Assembly (NCBI GenBank): GCA_022496185.1
Contig: WTXG01000009.1
Span: 248,001 to 312,000, forward strand
Direction: 5' to 3'
Length of the DNA: 64,000 nt
Source: Multifurca ochricompacta
Lineage: Eukaryota; Basidiomycota; Agaricomycetes; Russulales; Russulaceae
Below are positions 59,951 through 64,000 of this stretch, piece after piece. The notes beneath the pieces were generated by a model that searched no databases, was not told the origin of the DNA, and was given only the letters and a program-made list of their open reading frames with translations. A program made the position numbers and the translations under genes. How positions within the stretch are numbered: position 1 is the stretch's first letter; every line of letters starts with the position of its first letter.

Positions 59951-62900
59951 ATGGATACTATTTTTGGGAGGAGAAAGTCCCGTCCACGACAAACCTCTGT
60001 CTCCGGTCAGGATTTACGCTCCGTTCCGTACGATAGAGTCATTCCAGGCCCCCCAATTCCTGTCGGCCGTCCAGCAGTGGTTTCCAACATATCTGCGCCA
60101 ATCACCAACCCCACCCTTACCGCCAATGGCACCGATCTCAATATCCATACCGTGCAACGCTCCAGAGCGGACAGAGAACGTGCGTATGCAGCCAACGGTG
60201 CCACCCCACGCTCGAGCTCGCCGCATGCCTCTTTGGTCACCGATGACTCGTCTACTCTGTATAGCGAATCAACAGACTCCATTTCCAATCCGCCCGCACC
60301 TTCCGCACCCTCCGCTGCTCGAAAGCTTCGCCAGAGTGGAGGCTCTTCGGGAAGACGAAGTCCTTCTAACCACGATTCCACCCAAGTCCAGGTCCTCCCC
60401 CTATCCCTGCTACCCCATTATCCCCACCCCATCCTCTGGCTCAGCTATTTTACGTCCCGTGTCCTCCGCAACTACTCGCTCAGACAATCGTTCTTCACGA
60501 TATACACTCCAGGCCGAACCACATTCCTCTCACAGCCATCACCACTTTCCACATTTTCATAGACATGGAACTACGGACGATTTTAACTTTCCCCGCCCAG
60601 ATAGCGATGCAGAAATCGAGGCTCTATTCGAGAACATCGTAAGGACGCGCGACCTAGGGAACCTCCCACCTCTTACCATTGATCAAAAGTGGCACATGGT
60701 AGAAAGTGACGAACGAATACGATGGAGAGAGGAAAAGACGAGGGAGGAACAGGCCAAGAAGGTCCCAGAACAGAGTCGGCCGGGGATGATCGAAGAAAGG
60801 TCTCCCGAATGGTATCTAAAAAAGTTTCTCGATAGGTCAATAACCCCGAAGGACGCTTCTGGCCTTCTTGTTTCATTGAGGGGCCAGGAGGTGGGGTGCG
60901 TCTTGCTTTATTCTCGCTCTCTTCGGTCACAACTCATGAATTATCTCTTCGTCTGCGGCAGATGGTTCCGACAGTTCATCGCGATACAAGGTACCCCTGT
61001 CCTTGCTCAAACACTCTCGTACATTAGTCGCAAGGGAGCACAGAGGTTTGCCCTGTCCCAGCTATCGTCATGTTTCACTTATAACCTTTCTGAAGGACGG
61101 AATTTGACCATCAGCTAGAATACGAGGTTATTCGTTGCATAAAGCAGATTCTCAATACCCCGGTATGTCCACAAAAAATGCATCGAACGTTGCCTGACTT
61201 GCGTACTCCAGCATGCTGCAAGTGATGCTCTCACCCACAACCTCCTTGTTACACAGATTGCGTCCTCTTTGAACTCACCTCGCTTGGGCGCTAGAAAGCT
61301 TGTGGTCGAGTTCTTGACCTTCCTCGCTTACCGGGGCTCCGAGGCACTGAATCTTGTCACTGGAGCCCTGGAAACCGTCAGCATTACAAACGATGCTGGC
61401 AATTCTCCCTATGGGTACTGGTTCGCTAGTTTCGAAAAGTCTCTTTCGGAGCGGGGAAAGATGGGCAGTCTAGTTGGCGCAAGCGAGGAGGTTCGAAAGA
61501 ATGCTGCCACTGAAAGCAATATCAACGATTATGCAGTACGTGATTTTCCAGTCCAGCACGACTTCTCTTCCCTCATCAAGTTGAATTATAGCTAAGCAAC
61601 CTTCTCCTTATCAATGCTATTCTCGACAATACGGACGACACAGACCTTCGCATTCATCATCATAGTCAGATGGCTACCTCTGGGTTGCGTCGAATAGTAG
61701 ACTTATGTCGCGGCTTTAACTTTGAGCAACTGAACACGCAGCTGGACGCGTTGCAAGAAACGGTTGAAAACGACGAGAAGGAACTCCGCGAACGTTTAGA
61801 CCAGGAGGTTCTCAGAGACATGACTAACCTTGAGGACGTCTATGCCGCAGTCAAATCCCGGACGGATAACACGAGGGCCCATGACTATCTTTTATCCATT
61901 CTACAGCACCTCCTGCTCATACGAGAGGATGGTCCTGTGCTGGTGCAGTACTATCAATTGCTAGACTCTCTGGTCACCGATGTTGTCATGGATCATAAGC
62001 TCGCCGGCGCAGAGCAGCGACTTGGAAAGTCCGTAGAGAGCATCATCTCTCAGTTTAATGATGCGAATCAGTCTCGCGCTTTGGAGGCCGAGGCTGCTAA
62101 AATGCGTGCAGACCTCCGTCGTCTACAACTTGAGAAGGAGGCTCTGGAGGACGAAGTGATGACCGGTGGTGACGGTCTTGTTGGCGTGCTCAAAGGCAAG
62201 ATTGCAAGTCTAGACGAGAAGCTCCAAATTTTGCGCGAAACTACCGCTCGATTGCAAACGCAGCTTGAGACGCAGAAGGCGGGCTACGAGGAACAAATCA
62301 CACAGCTCGAGGCCCAGATCATGGAACTGTTCCGAATGCTCAAAGAAATTGGTGCTGACGGCGTGAGCGGGATTTTGGACAACAATGGCAGCATGGACCG
62401 CAAGACGCTCATTGCGACGTTAGAGAAACACATGCAAAGGAACAAAACCATTGAAAGGCTTGAGGGTCGCGGCAGAGATCCTGCGCATCGGAAGGAGGTC
62501 AAGGGGAATCAAGACGACCACGAAGGCGAATCTGATGACCCCGATGCCACTCCGGGGAAATCAACGCTCAAGCGACAAACCCCCTCTAGGAAAGGTCACC
62601 AGAGGGTTATTTCGGAACGCATATCTGAAGGGCAGAATGGACGAACGTCGCAGTTCATGGATGCCGATGAGGCGGATGTGCAAGAGCAGATCCAACAACA
62701 ACTGGCCGCTGGTGTGATGATAGTATGCGGTCTCAAATTTTATTGTCTTGAGCAATACTAATTCGAAGTAGTATGCGCCAAGAGAAGGCAATGCCGCCAG
62801 TCCAAGGAGCCTCAATAAATCCCCACGACCAAAGATCGCCGTTTGGTTGACGAGGGCTCACTCTCGAGAAAATCAGCCAAACCCTCCCTGCTTGCCGGTG

Positions 62901-64000
62901 ACTCTGGAAGATCTGCCGTTCACGATGACCAGGACCAGGAAAGCGACTATGACCGTTCGACGTTGAGCGGAACAACCCTCACGGAGGGGTCCACCACCTC
63001 CTCCGTAGACAGCACTCGACCCCCCGGTGTTGGCTCCCTTGCAGAACAGCTCAGTAAACACCTTGCCTCGAAACGTGGTCAAAAGTCCTTGGACAACGCT
63101 CATCCGTCTCAAGGCTCTCAAGGTCAGGCCGTATCACCTGAAGCTCCCGATAGCGCAGCAACGCCTCCCCCGCCGCCTCCGCCTCCACCTCCGCCTCCAC
63201 CTCCTTTCCCCGGCATGTCTGGATTCCTACCGCCCCCACCACCACCACCACCTCCCCCGCCACCGCCTCCCCCGGGGAAATTTGGTTTGGTACCGACGGC
63301 CGCATCAGGTATGCCACCTCCACCTCCACCTCCGCCACCCGTCAAGGGGCACGACTCTCTCTCAAGCTCTAATCCTGCCTCCGAACGTACCTCTATGCTT
63401 CTTGGAGCAAATATGAATATGTTGTCATCGGCACGGAAAGACATGCCTGTCACACCGAATACAAAGATGAAACAATTGCAGTGGGATAAATTACCTCAGC
63501 AACAGGTCTCCAAGACCTTATGGCAGGAAGAAGAACCTTCTAAAGAGAAAGAGATGATAATGAAGCTGTCCAGTGATGGTATCTGGCGGGAAATGGAAGA
63601 GGACTTTAAGGCCAAACAACTCGTGATCAATCTCCTGGGTACGAGTCATACCCCGTCAGTCCAACACAAATTCATTGATTGTTTTCTTGTTGCTAGCCCG
63701 ACAGAGGCGTGCAGAGTTGAGGAGCGTTCTTGATTCTCAAACTAAGAAACGAGTTGGTCAGTCCATTCTTCACGCTGAGAATGTAGGGACAGACCTGATC
63801 CAGTGCCTAAGAAATTCTTATACAACGCGTTAAGAAGCTGGCCCCCGAGGAGATCGCCCAGAAGATTAAAGAGTTTGATCCTACTGTGTGCACTCAAGTC
63901 TTCTTGAGCGAGCTCCAGCGCGTGGTGCCCACCCCAGAACAAGTGAATACAGATGCTGTGCCCGTCGTCTCATGACTGGATATTGACCACCCTCGTGTCA
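59951..64000 (+). CDS. Formin (Bni1/SepA-type), 3' end outside window
   Basis: The ATG at 59951 (CACCATGG context) begins MDTIFGRRKSRPRQTSVSGQ. A disordered region leads to the GTPase-binding/FH3 region: AEIEALFENIVRTRDLGNLP, IDQKWHMVESDERIRWREEK, SPEWYLKKFLDRSITPKDAS, WFRQFIAIQGTPVLAQTLSY and KMGSLVGASEEVRK. Next are LRERLDQEVLRDMTNLEDVY and YYQLLDSLVTDVVMDHKLAG, then a coiled coil (LRRLQLEKEALEDEVMTGGD, ETQKAGYEEQITQLEAQIME). FH1 (63163-63345) has polyproline blocks. FH2 starts with NTKMKQLQWDKLPQQQVSKT. The last exon in view ends SELQRVVPTPEQ at a GTGAATAC donor near 63943. Formins nucleate unbranched actin for polarised growth and cytokinesis. The frame changes near 60385 in the disordered N-terminal part by the equivalent of one added base, which an undetected intron could explain. 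Confidence 0.93.
63163..63345 (+). repeat. FH1 polyproline-coding CCN/CCT repeats
   Basis: Three blocks of consecutive proline codons (about 14, 15 and 9 residues) separated by FPGMSGFLP and GKFGLVPTAASGM. These are profilin-binding tracts of the formin FH1 domain. Confidence 0.9.

Noticed and set aside
63124..63453. Gly-rich minus-strand frame opposite FH1
   Set aside because: Antisense shadow of the polyproline codons of the formin.

Overview
This window is nuclear DNA from a filamentous basidiomycete, most likely an Agaricomycete. It is densely packed with genes that are interrupted by many short introns (about 50-70 nt, usually GT...AG). The proteins are typically fungal: an RTA1-type membrane protein, a fungal-type Na+/K+-ATPase-like pump, an Ssb-type Hsp70, a Jsn1-type RRM/PUF protein and a Bni1/SepA-type formin. 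No CRISPR array, bacterial operon, rRNA or convincing tRNA was seen. All gene calls come from reading conserved motifs and splice sites by eye. Spans run from start codon to stop codon and include introns.

Layout. 1-1007: end of a class I histone deacetylase (Rpd3-like). 2.4-3.6 kb (-): single-pass membrane protein. 4.5-9.4 kb: P-type ATPase of the Na+/K+ (IIC) type. 10.3-11.6 kb: RTA1-like protein. 13.1-13.9 kb: small secreted protein of 199 residues built from symmetric phase-2 exons. 15.09-17.16 kb: a gag-only retroelement whose two LTRs point in opposite directions and which is flanked by a 5-bp target duplication. 17.6-18.8 kb: poorly resolved coding remnant. 18.9-21.7 kb (-): AP-4 epsilon-like adaptin, divergent from Bub2 (21.8-23.2 kb). 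23.4-27.4 kb (-): WDR24/Rtc1, divergent from Sip5 (27.7-29.5 kb). 29.9-33.5 kb: SERCA-type Ca2+-ATPase. 33.6-35.3 kb (-): Shq1, divergent from anthranilate synthase I (35.4-37.0 kb). 37.1-38.1 kb (-): mitochondrial ribosomal protein uS2m, divergent from ribosome-associated Hsp70 Ssb (38.3-40.5 kb). 41.5-45.7 kb: RRM/PUF RNA-binding protein. 46.2-47.3 kb: unknown protein with an MG-start. 47.4-49.7 kb: RCC1-like mitochondrial protein. 49.9-51.2 kb: unknown protein. 51.6-52.7 kb (-): secreted double-psi beta-barrel protein. 52.7-57.1 kb: gene-poor. 57.1-57.7 kb (-): single-pass membrane protein. 58.2-59.7 kb (-): F-box protein. 59.95 kb to the end: formin, cut by the window edge inside FH2.

Most genes are independent housekeeping functions. 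Several are arranged as divergent pairs with very short shared promoters (84, 165, 184, 229 and 352 bp). The uS2m/Ssb pair joins two translation-related genes.

Two things stand out. First, the retroelement with inverted LTRs carries a clean CCTCC duplication at its outer ends, so it looks as if it integrated as one unit. Its two LTRs differ mostly by transitions, many at CpG. Second, at least 14 conserved genes or gene segments show a single-base (-1) frame break with coding sequence clearly continuing in the next frame. One falls directly in the catalytic DKTGT motif of the Ca2+ pump. Their number and identical sign suggest assembly deletions rather than 14 real pseudogenizations, and the reader should correct for this when using any translated protein.
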